Below the pieces are notes generated by a model. It had not been told where the DNA came from. It ran no database searches and saw only the letters and a list, made by a program, of their open reading frames with translations. Below are positions 8,276 to 17,168 of a DNA stretch of 64,000 nucleotides, piece after piece. Location of the stretch: contig JACSSC010000034.1 in NCBI GenBank assembly GCA_014879445.1, positions 18,290-82,289 on the forward strand. The letters run 5' to 3'. Position 1 is the first letter of the stretch; every line of letters starts with the position of its first letter. The translations under genes and the position numbers were made by a program. This DNA comes from Candidatus Competibacteraceae bacterium. GTDB taxonomy: Bacteria > Bacteroidota > Bacteroidia > CAIKAF01.

Positions 8276-9277
8276 ATGGTTCGTATAATTTCTTTCATAT
8301 TATTATCCCCCCTTTTCCTGACGCTTTTATCTGTTAGCTCCTGCAAAGAAAAAACAAACAAAACAGGATTAAGTAATTTTAAAGTAGAGGATACTGCTTC
8401 TATTGATAAAATTTTCATGGCTGATAAGAGCAATCGAAAGGTGCTGCTTACAAAAGAAAATAGAAAATGGTGGGTTGATAATGAATTTCAAGCAAGACCC
8501 GACCTGATTACAGATTTGCTTATTCTGCTGAAGCGCATTGAAGTAAAGCAATATGTGCCTAAAAATGCAGTTGAGAATGTTATCAAAAGCATGTCTGTGT
8601 ATTCTACCAAAGTTGAAATATATCAAAATGGCAAACTCCATAAAGTAATTTATGTTGGCGGCCCTACACAAGATCATCTCGGCACATATATGCTTTTAGA
8701 GGGATCTTCGCTTCCCTTTATTTGTTATGTGCCTGGGTTCAGAGGATATCTTTCGCCTTATTTTATGCCATTTCCTGAAGAGTGGCGCGATAAAACCATT
8801 TTTGCCTATCATATTAACGAAATTCAAAAAGTAACGATTGAATTTGTTCGAACCCCCGAACTGTCTTATGAAATTACGCATTTAAATGGCAAATTCGGAA
8901 TTAAAATGTTACAACAAAATGTTCCCATCTCAAATTTTGATACCCTTGCCGTAAAAGATTATATGAAAAACTTTAAAGTCGTGGGATTTGAATCCTTCTT
9001 GGATGTAAATAAGGCAAGATTGGATTCTGTAACATCGCGATATGGATTGTATAAAGTAAGTGTGACACAAACGGATGGCCGCAAACGATCGGTTTCTTTA
9101 TATCAAATTCCACTTCCTCCCGGAACCGTTGATTTATATGGCCAAGAAATTAAAATGGATGTGGATAGAATGTATGGTATTATTGATGAAAAAACACTTG
9201 TGTTATGCCAATATTTTACATTCGACCCCATTACTGTACCACCGGCATATTTTTTTCCGCAGCGATTACCTCATTAA
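8276..9277 (+). CDS. DUF4340-type lipoprotein downstream of gldG
   Basis: A 333-residue predicted lipoprotein with a hydrophobic signal (IISFILLSPLFLTLLSVSSC) ending in lipobox VSSC. The body resembles DUF4340 proteins, including IDKIFMADKSNRKVLLTKE near the N-terminus. These often sit beside GldG-like ABC auxiliary proteins. I chose ATG 8276 over the in-frame TTG at 8267, because 8267 lies inside gldG and the ATG follows the gldG stop by one base. It probably acts at the periplasmic face with GldF/G, but this rests on context. Its 3' end overlaps the convergent transporter gene by 4 bp. Confidence 0.75.
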   Translation: MVRIISFILLSPLFLTLLSVSSCKEKTNKTGLSNFKVEDTASIDKIFMADKSNRKVLLTKENRKWWVDNEFQARPDLITDLLILLKRIEVKQYVPKNAVENVIKSMSVYSTKVEIYQNGKLHKVIYVGGPTQDHLGTYMLLEGSSLPFICYVPGFRGYLSPYFMPFPEEWRDKTIFAYHINEIQKVTIEFVRTPELSYEITHLNGKFGIKMLQQNVPISNFDTLAVKDYMKNFKVVGFESFLDVNKARLDSVTSRYGLYKVSVTQTDGRKRSVSLYQIPLPPGTVDLYGQEIKMDVDRMYGIIDEKTLVLCQYFTFDPITVPPAYFFPQRLPH

Positions 9278-10251
9278 ATAAAAAACCAAAAAGAAAGAAA
9301 GGCAATTTGTACCCAAAACAGTATCAGCCCAAGCAACAAGCCCTTGCGCCCAGATTGATATAATGTGATAAAGCGTACATTCAACCCGACTGCCGACATG
9401 GCTACTGTAAGCACAAACTTCCCAATATCGTCCGCCAATTTAATAATTAAAGAAGGTATGGGCACAACTGAAACAAAAATTGAAATCAGTATAAATCCCC
9501 ATACATACCAAGGTAGTCGAAGTCGAAAACGTGTTTTGCTTTGATTGCCTGCGTTTTGATACAAAAAAGTTACCAATAATAACGCTGGCGATAACAATGC
9601 CACCCTGGCCAACTTAACGGTAATGGCCGTCCGCCCAACCTCTTCGCCCATTTCAAATCCAGCACCGGCTACATTTCCCACCGAATGAAGCGACCCCCCA
9701 ATTAGTAAGCCGCTTTCTTGCGAAGGTAAAGCGATAGCAACCAAAATTAAAGGAAAAAGCAACATTCCGAGTATGCCAAATAAATTGATAACAGCCATTG
9801 AAATACCTATTTCTTCTTTGTTTTTAGAAACAAAAGGCGCTAATGCTGCAATGGCTGCCGCCCCACAAATAACTGTACCAAAACTAATTAATAAACCCGA
9901 AGAACCAGGACATTTTAATTTTTTTGACAACCACATCCCTATGAATAAGGTGCCAAAAACCGCTAGCACTAATAACAAAAACATGCGCCATCCTAAATTT
10001 GAAATATGTGAAAAATTAATCCCAACAGCCAAAAGCAATATGGCTATTTCAAACATTTTTGATGACATAAATGAAGTGCCAGATTGAAACTCGTTAGGAA
10101 TGCGAACTAAGTTGTTGAACAACACTCCTAATAACAATCCCATCAAAATCTCATTCATTGACGGAATAAATGGCGCCACCCCATATGCTACCAACCCGAT
10201 TAATATTGACAAGGCAATACCCTTGAACATCTGACTAATCGGATTCGTCAT
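9274..10251 (-). CDS. YeiH-family putative sulfate exporter/transporter (UPF0324)
   Basis: A 325-residue polytopic membrane protein with about ten hydrophobic spans. Family hallmarks are the early GLLLGVLFNNL, the AILLLAVGINFS span, GLLISFGTVICGAAAIAALAP, and the glycine-rich GGSLHSVGNVAGAGFEMG. UPF0324/YeiH proteins are annotated as putative sulfate exporters, but the substrate is inferred. The gene is convergent with the DUF4340 gene and overlaps its end by 4 bp. It lies 49 bp downstream of the rhodanese lipoprotein on the same strand; a shared role in sulfur metabolism is possible but unproven. Confidence 0.85.
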   Translation of the reverse strand: MTNPISQMFKGIALSILIGLVAYGVAPFIPSMNEILMGLLLGVLFNNLVRIPNEFQSGTSFMSSKMFEIAILLLAVGINFSHISNLGWRMFLLLVLAVFGTLFIGMWLSKKLKCPGSSGLLISFGTVICGAAAIAALAPFVSKNKEEIGISMAVINLFGILGMLLFPLILVAIALPSQESGLLIGGSLHSVGNVAGAGFEMGEEVGRTAITVKLARVALLSPALLLVTFLYQNAGNQSKTRFRLRLPWYVWGFILISIFVSVVPIPSLIIKLADDIGKFVLTVAMSAVGLNVRFITLYQSGRKGLLLGLILFWVQIAFLSFWFFI

Positions 10252-10300
10252 TATAATAAAGTTTGTGTGTTGGATGAAAAAATAGAAAGACCCATTATGC

Positions 10301-10717
10301 TTATTTTGATAAAGCTCCCTTCCATTTTAATATTCCTCCTTCCAGGTTATATACTTTCACAAACCCCTTTTGTGTCATTTGATAGCCCGCCTGAGCACTA
10401 CGAGCGCCACTCCTGCAATACACAATGTAGGTTTTAGATTTATCAAGCTGGCTTAATTGCTTTTCAAACGATTCAGAATTAAAATTAATAAAGTGTTTTG
10501 TTCCAGGAATATATCCGGTGGATACCTCTGCCTGTGTTCGTACATCAATAATTTCGACGTCTTTCTCTTTCATCAACCTCTCAAACTCCGCTTGGTTGAC
10601 ATTTATCAATTCCGACGCGGTAATTGATTTGGAACTTCCTTGAGATGTTGAGTCAAAAACACATCCCGTTGAAAGTAAAAAAGTAGCTACTATTATCAAT
10701 AATGAAATTCTTTTCAT
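10301..10717 (-). CDS. Rhodanese-domain lipoprotein
   Basis: A 138-residue protein with a lipoprotein signal peptide (ISLLIIVATFLLSTGC, lipobox STGC at about residue 19), followed by a single rhodanese domain. IIDVRTQAEVSTGYIPGTKH is the CH2A-type entry, and the active-site loop is CRSGAR with the cysteine present, so it could be catalytic. The domain ends with YNLEGGILKWKG. It probably handles sulfane sulfur or persulfides outside the inner membrane. The YeiH-like transporter follows on the same strand. Confidence 0.9.
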   Translation of the reverse strand: MKRISLLIIVATFLLSTGCVFDSTSQGSSKSITASELINVNQAEFERLMKEKDVEIIDVRTQAEVSTGYIPGTKHFINFNSESFEKQLSQLDKSKTYIVYCRSGARSAQAGYQMTQKGFVKVYNLEGGILKWKGALSK

Positions 10718-10813
10718 GTTGTAAATTTTTAAATTTTATATAAGGCAAATTACTTACAATTTTGATGAAAAGAAAGTAACCTTAGTCACGATAAAGAAAA
10801 AGACCTGAATATA

Positions 10814-11506
10814 TTAAACCAAAACGGTCTTTAAAATAGATTCAAACAGCTTCCGCCCATCTGAATTATGCAAGTTTGTATCCGCACATCGTTCAGGATG
10901 TGGCATCATGCCAAAAACATTGCGCTGAGCATTGCAAACGCCAGCAATATGGTTGATGGCGCCATTGGGATTGGCTTCGTTGGTAACCTGGCCACTGCCA
11001 TCACAATACCTGAACAAAACCTGATCATTTTCCTCAATCATTTTAAGTGTTATTTCGTCAGCATAATATCTTCCCTCGCCATGTGCAATCGGAATCTTTA
11101 ACACATCGCCCTTTGTTAATCCAGCGGTTATCAAACTTTGTGTAGTTTCTACACGAAGATAAACATTTTTACATAAAAACTGCTGGTGGTGGTTGTGAAG
11201 AAGCGAACCCGGCAAAAGTTGTGACTCGGTTAAAATCTGAAAACCATTGCAAATTCCCAACACATACCCACCCTTCTCGGCAAAACGTATAACCTCCTGC
11301 ATAATCGGCGAAAAACGAGCAATAGCACCTGAGCGCAAATAATCACCATATGAAAACCCTCCCGGTAAAATAATGAATTCACATCCTTGCAAATCGTGAT
11401 CTTTATGCCACAAATTCACAACATCCGACTGCATGATGTGCTTAAGCACATAAATCATATCCTGATCGCAATTCGATCCAGGAAAAGTAATAACTCCAAA
11501 TTTCAC
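10814..11506 (-). CDS. purQ: Phosphoribosylformylglycinamidine synthase subunit I (glutaminase)
   Basis: PurQ supplies ammonia from glutamine to PurL in purine synthesis. It is a class I glutamine amidotransferase: FGVITFPGSNCDQD at the N-terminus, LPGGFSYGDYLR oxyanion region, nucleophile in GICNGFQ, and catalytic His-x-Glu in MMPHPER. An ATG at 11533 is in frame, but a well-spaced promoter (TTG-N19-TACTTTTG) has its -7 box at 11523-11530, downstream of that ATG. Homologues start at the equivalent of KFGVI. I therefore use GTG 11506, giving 230 residues. Neither purL nor purS is adjacent. Confidence 0.95.
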   Translation of the reverse strand: MKFGVITFPGSNCDQDMIYVLKHIMQSDVVNLWHKDHDLQGCEFIILPGGFSYGDYLRSGAIARFSPIMQEVIRFAEKGGYVLGICNGFQILTESQLLPGSLLHNHHQQFLCKNVYLRVETTQSLITAGLTKGDVLKIPIAHGEGRYYADEITLKMIEENDQVLFRYCDGSGQVTNEANPNGAINHIAGVCNAQRNVFGMMPHPERCADTNLHNSDGRKLFESILKTVLV

Positions 11507-11522
11507 AAAACTATGTTTTGAA

Positions 11523-11552
11523 CAAAAGTACAAAATAACGACCTACAAACAA
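11523..11552 (-). promoter_or_regulatory. Bacteroidetes-type promoter for purQ
   Basis: On the minus strand: TTG (11552-11550), a 19-bp spacer, then TACTTTTG (11530-11523), a full -7 match at preferred spacing. The -7 box lies downstream of the ATG at 11533, so it argues for the GTG start of purQ. Confidence 0.55.
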
Positions 11553-11555
11553 GTG

Positions 11556-12539
11556 CTAAAAAACACTGAATTGCAAAACCAACAAACAAACAATGATGAG
11601 CAATGTCAATAAGTCAGATATCCATAGCTTTCGAAGATGCAGAAAAAAGGTGGAATAAAAAATGGATAGCGGATAGCCAACCACTACAATATGGCTGAAT
11701 GGCAGAAAATTATAAAAAAAAGCAGAAGCAATCAGTAAAACAAGCATAGCGCCCCATATTCGAAAAGTTCTTTTTTGCACAACTTTATAATAGTGTATAG
11801 TTTGGAGATAGCGATAAAAGCTGGCAATCAGCATGGCAAGGAGCCAGGCCAAAATAATATACTCCATAAGGCCTGTGTGCAATCGGTAGTCGGGTAACCC
11901 AAATGGAGATATAAAAAAATCTTGCAAGAAAAAAGATACATTATCATTAATAAAATAAACCAACAACACGTAAAAGAACGGCAAAAGCCAACCTAGCATC
12001 GCAACTAAAATATGGCGAAACATCGGTGTAGAAAAAACAAACAAAGACCATAAAAACCATGGAAATAAGACCAAGGCAGGAGGATAAATTAACGCGGCCA
12101 TAGAAAAACTAATAGCTGTGAAAAAAATGAGGCGGGGATGGCTTTTGGTATGTGCAATTTGCCAAATACCAATAATACCCGGCAATAAAAATATATTTGC
12201 CAAAAGCGATGGCGACACAAAAAGATTCTGAGGAAAAAGCGAACAAATCAACACATAAAAAAAGCCCGGTAAATATGTGGGCTGGCCTAATAAATTGGTT
12301 GAGTGAATAAAATAATTGAACCACAAGGCCTGCAATAATACCAGCGAAAAAGAAATCAATGCCGACAGCCATGAAATCTGAATCCAATCACCCAGCATAA
12401 ATCTATACAATGCCGGGTGCTGAATAATTTGCTCACTATAAAATGGGTGCAAAAAAGCATTGAGATATACCAATGACTGAAAAAGTAGCAGAAAAAACAG
12501 CCCTGTTATTTGATTTGTTTTAAAAAGTCGGATAATCAT
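11556..12539 (-). CDS. Multi-pass membrane protein, DUF6427-like
   Basis: A 327-residue very hydrophobic protein with some nine to ten predicted spans. It begins MIIRLFKTNQITGLFFLLLF, the start typical of an uncharacterised Bacteroidetes family (DUF6427). No catalytic motif is visible. It lies upstream of purQ on the same strand, but purQ seems to have its own promoter near the end of this gene. It might be a glycosyltransferase-like membrane protein, but it lacks the acidic loop motif expected of that class, so I leave the function open. Confidence 0.65.
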   Translation of the reverse strand: MIIRLFKTNQITGLFFLLLFQSLVYLNAFLHPFYSEQIIQHPALYRFMLGDWIQISWLSALISFSLVLLQALWFNYFIHSTNLLGQPTYLPGFFYVLICSLFPQNLFVSPSLLANIFLLPGIIGIWQIAHTKSHPRLIFFTAISFSMAALIYPPALVLFPWFLWSLFVFSTPMFRHILVAMLGWLLPFFYVLLVYFINDNVSFFLQDFFISPFGLPDYRLHTGLMEYIILAWLLAMLIASFYRYLQTIHYYKVVQKRTFRIWGAMLVLLIASAFFYNFLPFSHIVVVGYPLSIFYSTFFLHLRKLWISDLLTLLIIVCLLVLQFSVF

Positions 12540-12615
12540 AGTATGATTGCAAAATGAATAAAAAATTCGAGAGGAGCGAAATTTCTTTTTATTGCCATTG
12601 ATTTATTATGACATT

Positions 12616-12648
12616 TTGGCAAACCCCTTACATTGGCAAGAGATTTGA
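12616..12648 (+). promoter_or_regulatory. Probable promoter of grpE-dnaJ
   Basis: TTTG (12616-12619), a 21-bp spacer, then GAGATTTG (12641-12648), one mismatch from TAnnTTTG. A direct repeat TTGGCAA (12617-12623 and 12634-12640) lies within it. No CIRCE (HrcA) operator is present. Confidence 0.35.
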
Positions 12649-12679
12649 AAACAAGACATAAAAGAATAGATAATCAGAA

Positions 12680-13237
12680 ATGGCAAAGGATCACATACGC
12701 GAAGAAACATCCGAACATGATGAATTGAACCCCATCGAACACCCCCACACAGAAGACCAGCAAAAAACGGCTGAATCTGTTGAAAAAACAGATGAATCGG
12801 CAGATGATTGGGAATCCAAATACAAAGAAACTTACGATAATTATTTGCGTTTGTTTTCGGAATTTGACAATTTCAGAAAACGCACGACAAGAGAACGGGC
12901 CGAGTTAATCAAAACAGCCGGCTCAGAAATATTGTCAGTAATTCTGCCTATTCTTGATGATTTTGACAGAGCCATTAAGGCCATGGATGACAGTTCCCAC
13001 TCGGTTAAAACGGGCGTGGAGTTGATTTATCACAAACTCAAACAAGCACTCCTTGAAAAGGGATTACAAGAGTATAATCCAATGGGCGAGATGTTTGATG
13101 CTGATTTACATGAAGCCATTACGCATATTCCAACAACCGAAGGCCAGACAAAAGGAACCATCGTAGAGGTAATTGAAAAAGGATATAAGGTTCATGATAA
13201 AATCATCCGCTACCCTAAAGTAATCGTAGCGCAATAA
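12680..13237 (+). CDS. grpE: GrpE nucleotide exchange factor
   Basis: GrpE releases ADP from DnaK in the Hsp70 cycle. The 185-residue protein has an acidic N-terminal tail (residues 1-45), a long helical region containing [17 protein letters not shown] (about 54-70), and the C-terminal beta domain with [18 protein letters not shown] and [15 protein letters not shown]. Length and composition are normal. dnaJ follows 7 bp downstream, forming a chaperone operon; dnaK lies elsewhere. Confidence 0.97.
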   Translation: MAKDHIREETSEHDELNPIEHPHTEDQQKTAESVEKTDESADDWESKYKETYDNYLRLFSEFDNFRKRTTRERAELIKTAGSEILSVILPILDDFDRAIKAMDDSSHSVKTGVELIYHKLKQALLEKGLQEYNPMGEMFDADLHEAITHIPTTEGQTKGTIVEVIEKGYKVHDKIIRYPKVIVAQ

Positions 13238-13244
13238 ATATACC

Positions 13245-14393
13245 ATGGCGAAAAGAGATTATTACGAAGTATTAGGCGTTACACGTAATGCCGGTGCCGA
13301 CGAAATTAAAAAGGCCTATCGAAAATTAGCCGTTAAGTTCCATCCTGATAAAAATCCCGGTGACAAAGAGGCGGAGGAGAAGTTTAAAGAAGCTGCTGAA
13401 GCATATGAAATTTTAAGCAATCCTGAAAAAAAGCAACGTTATGATCAATTTGGACATGCCGGCGTGGGAGGCGCATCGGGTCATGGCGGAAGCTATGCCG
13501 GGGGCATGAATATGGAAGATATCTTTGAACAGTTTGGAGATATTTTTGGTGGCGGATTTGGTGGATTTGGTCGCAGTCGTAGCCAATCCAGAAGACATGT
13601 AAATAAGGGTTCAAATATTCGTATAAAAGTAAAACTTACCCTTGAAGAAATTGTAGAAGGGGCTACCAAAAAAATCAAAGTAAATAAGTATGTACCATGT
13701 GATTCCTGTAGTGGTTCGGGGGCAAAAGGGGGTAGCAAGGCCTCTACTTGTAAAAATTGCCAAGGTAGCGGTCAGGTTGCTCAGGTTACCAATACTTTTT
13801 TGGGACGTATGCAAACCGTTACTACTTGCCCATCTTGTAATGGCGAAGGCACTCAAATAACAGACAAGTGTAATAAATGTTGGGGTGATGGAATTGTTAG
13901 AGGCGAAGAGGTTTTGGATATTAATATTCCTGCAGGGGTTGAAGAAGGCATGCAGCTTAGCATGAGTGGCAAGGGCAATTCCGGGCCAAGAAATGGTCCT
14001 CCGGGCGACTTATTGATTCAAATCGAAGAAGAAGAGCACCCTCACTTATACAGAGAGGGAAATCATACTGTATATAATTTGTTTTTGAGTTTCGCTGACG
14101 CTGCTTTAGGTACACAAATAGAAATCCCAACGATTGGCGGCAAGGCAAAAATTAAAATTGACCCAGGCACACTGCCAGGTAAGGTCTTGCGATTAAAAGG
14201 AAAAGGACTGCCATCAATCAACCAGTATGGTCGTGGAGACCAATTGGTTCGTATTAATGTTTGGACACCACAAAAACTAAATGCCGAAGAAAAATCCATC
14301 TTAGAAAAACTTCGCAATTCCCCTAATTTCCAACCTAATCCCGACAAAAAAGACCGTTCATTTTTTGATAAAATGAAAGATGTGTTTGGTTAA
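13245..14393 (+). CDS. dnaJ: Chaperone DnaJ (Hsp40)
   Basis: Full-length type I J-protein of 382 residues. The J domain (residues 4-70) has the HPD motif in [10 protein letters not shown], followed by a Gly/Phe-rich linker with [10 protein letters not shown]. The zinc-binding domain has four repeats ([32 protein letters not shown]), and the C-terminal substrate-binding domain follows. The fourth repeat has W where glycine or arginine is more common, but all eight cysteines are kept. It works with DnaK and GrpE; grpE precedes it by 7 bp. Confidence 0.98.
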   Translation: MAKRDYYEVLGVTRNAGADEIKKAYRKLAVKFHPDKNPGDKEAEEKFKEAAEAYEILSNPEKKQRYDQFGHAGVGGASGHGGSYAGGMNMEDIFEQFGDIFGGGFGGFGRSRSQSRRHVNKGSNIRIKVKLTLEEIVEGATKKIKVNKYVPCDSCSGSGAKGGSKASTCKNCQGSGQVAQVTNTFLGRMQTVTTCPSCNGEGTQITDKCNKCWGDGIVRGEEVLDINIPAGVEEGMQLSMSGKGNSGPRNGPPGDLLIQIEEEEHPHLYREGNHTVYNLFLSFADAALGTQIEIPTIGGKAKIKIDPGTLPGKVLRLKGKGLPSINQYGRGDQLVRINVWTPQKLNAEEKSILEKLRNSPNFQPNPDKKDRSFFDKMKDVFG

Positions 14394-14449
14394 TCTCGCT
14401 TTTTAACCCGTTTTTACAAGAATTCGACGAAATACATTATCCGTTTGCG

Positions 14450-14457
14450 TATTTTTG
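14450..14457 (+). promoter_or_regulatory. -7 promoter element for yifB
   Basis: TATTTTTG matches TAnnTTTG and lies 25 nt before the ATG at 14483, in the 89-bp gap after dnaJ. No -33 box at preferred spacing. Confidence 0.35.
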
Positions 14458-14482
14458 CCTTCCCAAGGCAACCTAAAACATC

Positions 14483-16018
14483 ATGATTAAAACTTATGGA
14501 TCGGCTGTTCATGGCGTAAACGCCATTCGCATAACCATAGAAACCAATATGGCCCCCGGATTGAACTTTTATATGGTGGGATTGCCCGACAACGCCGTAA
14601 AAGAAAGTCAGCGAAGAGTGGAGGCCGCCATTCGCAATAACGGATTTCGAATTCCTGGTAAAAAAATTACTATAAATCTGGCCCCAGCTGATATTAGAAA
14701 AGAAGGGTCAGCATACGACCTGCCAATCGCTATAGGTATAATTGCTGCCGGAGAACAAATGCAAGATACATTGTTGGCCGATTATATTTTGATGGGTGAA
14801 TTATCGCTCGACGGAGAAATTCGACCTATAAAAGGAGCTTTGCCCATCGCCATTCAAGCCAGGCAGGATAAAATGAAAGGCATCATCTTACCTAAGGAAA
14901 ATGCCAATGAAGCTGCAATTGTTAGTGGTATCGAAGTGTTTGGTGTAAAAACATTGAAAGAAGTCGTGGAATTTTTAAACGGGGATTTGATATTAACACC
15001 CGAACAACATGATACCCGCGAATCTTTCAAGTATCATAGTGGGATTTTCCCTTTTGATTTTAGCGAGGTGAAGGGACAAGAGAACATCAAAAGGGCACTC
15101 GAAATAGCAGCAGCCGGCGGCCATAATGCTATTTTGATTGGCCCGCCAGGCGCCGGCAAAACAATGCTGGCTAAACGGTTGCCGACTATACTTCCCCCTC
15201 TCTCCCTACACGAAGCACTCGAAACCACTAAAATTCATTCGGTGGCTGGCAAATTAGGCAAACATAAGGGCTTGATTACAATGCGGCCTTTCAGATCTCC
15301 GCATCACACAATCAGTGATGTGGCCCTCGTGGGCGGAGGAGTCAATCCTCAACCGGGCGAAATTTCATTGTCACATAATGGGGTTTTGTTTTTGGATGAA
15401 TTACCCGAATTTAAACGATCTGTATTAGAAGTACTCAGACAACCTCTTGAAGACCGTGTTGTTTCTATTTCTAGAGCTAGATTTAGTGTTGAATATCCGG
15501 CCAGCTTTATGTTGATTGCTTCCATGAATCCATGCCCCTGCGGAAACTACAATCACCCCGATAAAGATTGCGTTTGCGCCCCAGGCACTGTGCAACGCTA
15601 TCTGAACAAAATCTCAGGCCCATTACTCGATCGCATTGACCTGCATGTTGAAGTTACCCCTGTGGCTTTTGACGAATTATCTCAAACCCGACCTGCCGAA
15701 AGCAGCGAATCTATTCGACAAAGAGTGGTTGACGCTCGTGAAATTCAAAAACAACGATTTGCTGGTCAAGATGGTATTTATGCCAATGCACAAATGTCAA
15801 CTCGTCAACTCCGAGATGTTTGTAATATTAGCAACGCTTCGCAAACTTTACTAAAAACGGCAATGGAAAAACTAAAACTTTCGGCACGTGCATATGACCG
15901 AATTTTAAAAGTTGCTCGAACCATTGCAGATTTAGCCAAAAGCGAAGATATCAAACCCGAACATGTCGCCGAAGCTATTCAATATCGCAGCTTGGACAGA
16001 GAAAATTGGGCCGGATAA
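14483..16018 (+). CDS. YifB/ComM-family Mg-chelatase-like AAA+ ATPase
   Basis: A 511-residue protein with an N-terminal Lon-S5-like fold domain (residues 1-170, including [18 protein letters not shown]) and an AAA+ core. The core has Walker [16 protein letters not shown] near 220 and Walker B in [12 protein letters not shown] Cys cluster follows ([20 protein letters not shown]), and the C-terminal Mg-chelatase domain ends in [10 protein letters not shown]. ComM homologues are hexameric helicases that aid branch migration during natural transformation; YifB in other bacteria is poorly defined. No DNA-uptake genes are adjacent. Confidence 0.93.
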   Translation: MIKTYGSAVHGVNAIRITIETNMAPGLNFYMVGLPDNAVKESQRRVEAAIRNNGFRIPGKKITINLAPADIRKEGSAYDLPIAIGIIAAGEQMQDTLLADYILMGELSLDGEIRPIKGALPIAIQARQDKMKGIILPKENANEAAIVSGIEVFGVKTLKEVVEFLNGDLILTPEQHDTRESFKYHSGIFPFDFSEVKGQENIKRALEIAAAGGHNAILIGPPGAGKTMLAKRLPTILPPLSLHEALETTKIHSVAGKLGKHKGLITMRPFRSPHHTISDVALVGGGVNPQPGEISLSHNGVLFLDELPEFKRSVLEVLRQPLEDRVVSISRARFSVEYPASFMLIASMNPCPCGNYNHPDKDCVCAPGTVQRYLNKISGPLLDRIDLHVEVTPVAFDELSQTRPAESSESIRQRVVDAREIQKQRFAGQDGIYANAQMSTRQLRDVCNISNASQTLLKTAMEKLKLSARAYDRILKVARTIADLAKSEDIKPEHVAEAIQYRSLDRENWAG

Positions 16019-16067
16019 ATTATTCACTTCATTACCCATCCCATCAAACATGGCCATGACATGAAAA

Positions 16068-16093
16068 CATAAATCACAATAGATTGATTTATG
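16068..16093. terminator. Hairpin between convergent yifB and the secreted hypothetical
   Basis: A perfect 9-bp stem, CATAAATCA (16068-16076) and TGATTTATG (16085-16093), with an 8-base loop, sits in the 78-bp gap between two convergent genes. It has no strong T-tract and is AT-rich, so termination is likely but not certain. Confidence 0.45.
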
Positions 16094-16096
16094 ATA

Positions 16097-17110
16097 CTAT
16101 TTGTTCTTTTCTACTAAATCAGGCGTGCCTGGCAACTCCAAACTCTCCATCATTATATCCATTATCGCCGAATAATATAACTCATTCTGTACAGGATATT
16201 CCCACATTACTTCATAATCAACTTTCATGTTACCTTCAACCCTCCTAAATATAAACTTTTTAAACGCCATTTCTCGTTTAACACCGGAAAACAATTCCAT
16301 ATCATATGTACCACTATGCTGATAATATATTTCTCCGCTTTTCCCTTTCATTGATAGTGTTTTTATTTTAATAGCTGGATATTTCGACGTGTTTTTTTTC
16401 CATACATCACGTTCAGCATCTGTTTTTGATTTTAATGAAATGCTGTCATTAGCTAAAGCATGAGAGAAGTTAACAAAACAACGTCCATCATGAATTTGGG
16501 CAAAATTAGCTTCGCCTTGCATTTCCCCTGCACTCCAAAAATCAGGATATTCGATGCTCATTCGAAGGGGGGCGGCATGTTGATATTTTTTGTACCGAAA
16601 GGGCTTGTAGCGCAGCGAAGAAATCATGTTTTCTTGAATAGGAGCATATGAGGCCACGTTTCTTTCACCTATTTCAAAGAAAAAAAGCATACAATTGACA
16701 GATTGGTTTACATAAAAATATACTAGATAAATAGTGGAAATATATCTTTTATCATCTTGTGTCATAAATGAAAGCGAAAGCTTCTCTGCTCGGTGTTGGC
16801 CCATTGTTCCACTACCCGACTCGCTTACTTGCAAGTTGCTTATGGATGGATCATCATATATTCGTAACATCAAATAGCGCAAACTGTCTGATGTAAATCT
16901 TGGTGATACCTTGTAAAGATTGATATTAAATTCAGTTCCCACGTTTTTATCGTACAACAGCCAAGATTTTTTTCCTGATTTTTCCATTACAAATTCATTG
17001 GGATAGTCAAATTCGACTGGGAAATCAGGAAATGAAAAAGTGATTAACTGCTGTGCTTTTACACACAGCCCTAATAATAAAACTACAAACATTGATACTA
17101 AACCTCGCAT
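16097..17110 (-). CDS. Secreted protein of unknown function
   Basis: A 337-residue protein with signal peptide MRGLVSMFVVLLLGLCVKA followed by QQ, the usual Bacteroidetes cleavage context. The body begins ITFSFPDFPVEFDYPNEF and holds two similar-looking halves (each opening with a FEYP/IEYPDFW-type strand). I do not recognise a family. The frame extends upstream to 17167, but a textbook promoter (TTTG-N19-TATCTTTG, 17138-17168) lies inside that extension, so the ATG at 17110 just before the signal peptide is the likely start. It is convergent with yifB and divergent from the EamA gene. Confidence 0.75.
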   Translation of the reverse strand: MRGLVSMFVVLLLGLCVKAQQLITFSFPDFPVEFDYPNEFVMEKSGKKSWLLYDKNVGTEFNINLYKVSPRFTSDSLRYLMLRIYDDPSISNLQVSESGSGTMGQHRAEKLSLSFMTQDDKRYISTIYLVYFYVNQSVNCMLFFFEIGERNVASYAPIQENMISSLRYKPFRYKKYQHAAPLRMSIEYPDFWSAGEMQGEANFAQIHDGRCFVNFSHALANDSISLKSKTDAERDVWKKNTSKYPAIKIKTLSMKGKSGEIYYQHSGTYDMELFSGVKREMAFKKFIFRRVEGNMKVDYEVMWEYPVQNELYYSAIMDIMMESLELPGTPDLVEKNK

Positions 17111-17137
17111 AAAACCAGCTTTAATCAATTTATTAAA

Positions 17138-17168
17138 CAAAGATAAGGCCATAAATAATGCTGGCAAA
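17138..17168 (-). promoter_or_regulatory. Consensus Bacteroidetes promoter of the secreted hypothetical gene
   Basis: On the minus strand: TTTG (17168-17165), exactly 19 bp, then TATCTTTG (17145-17138), matching both the -33 and -7 consensus. Transcription would start near 17134, 24 nt before the ATG at 17110. Confidence 0.65.

Noticed and set aside
12617..12633. Sigma-54-like TGGCA-N6-TTACA upstream of grpE
   Set aside because: The GC of the -12 element is missing, and a TTTG-N21-GAGATTTG housekeeping promoter overlaps it.
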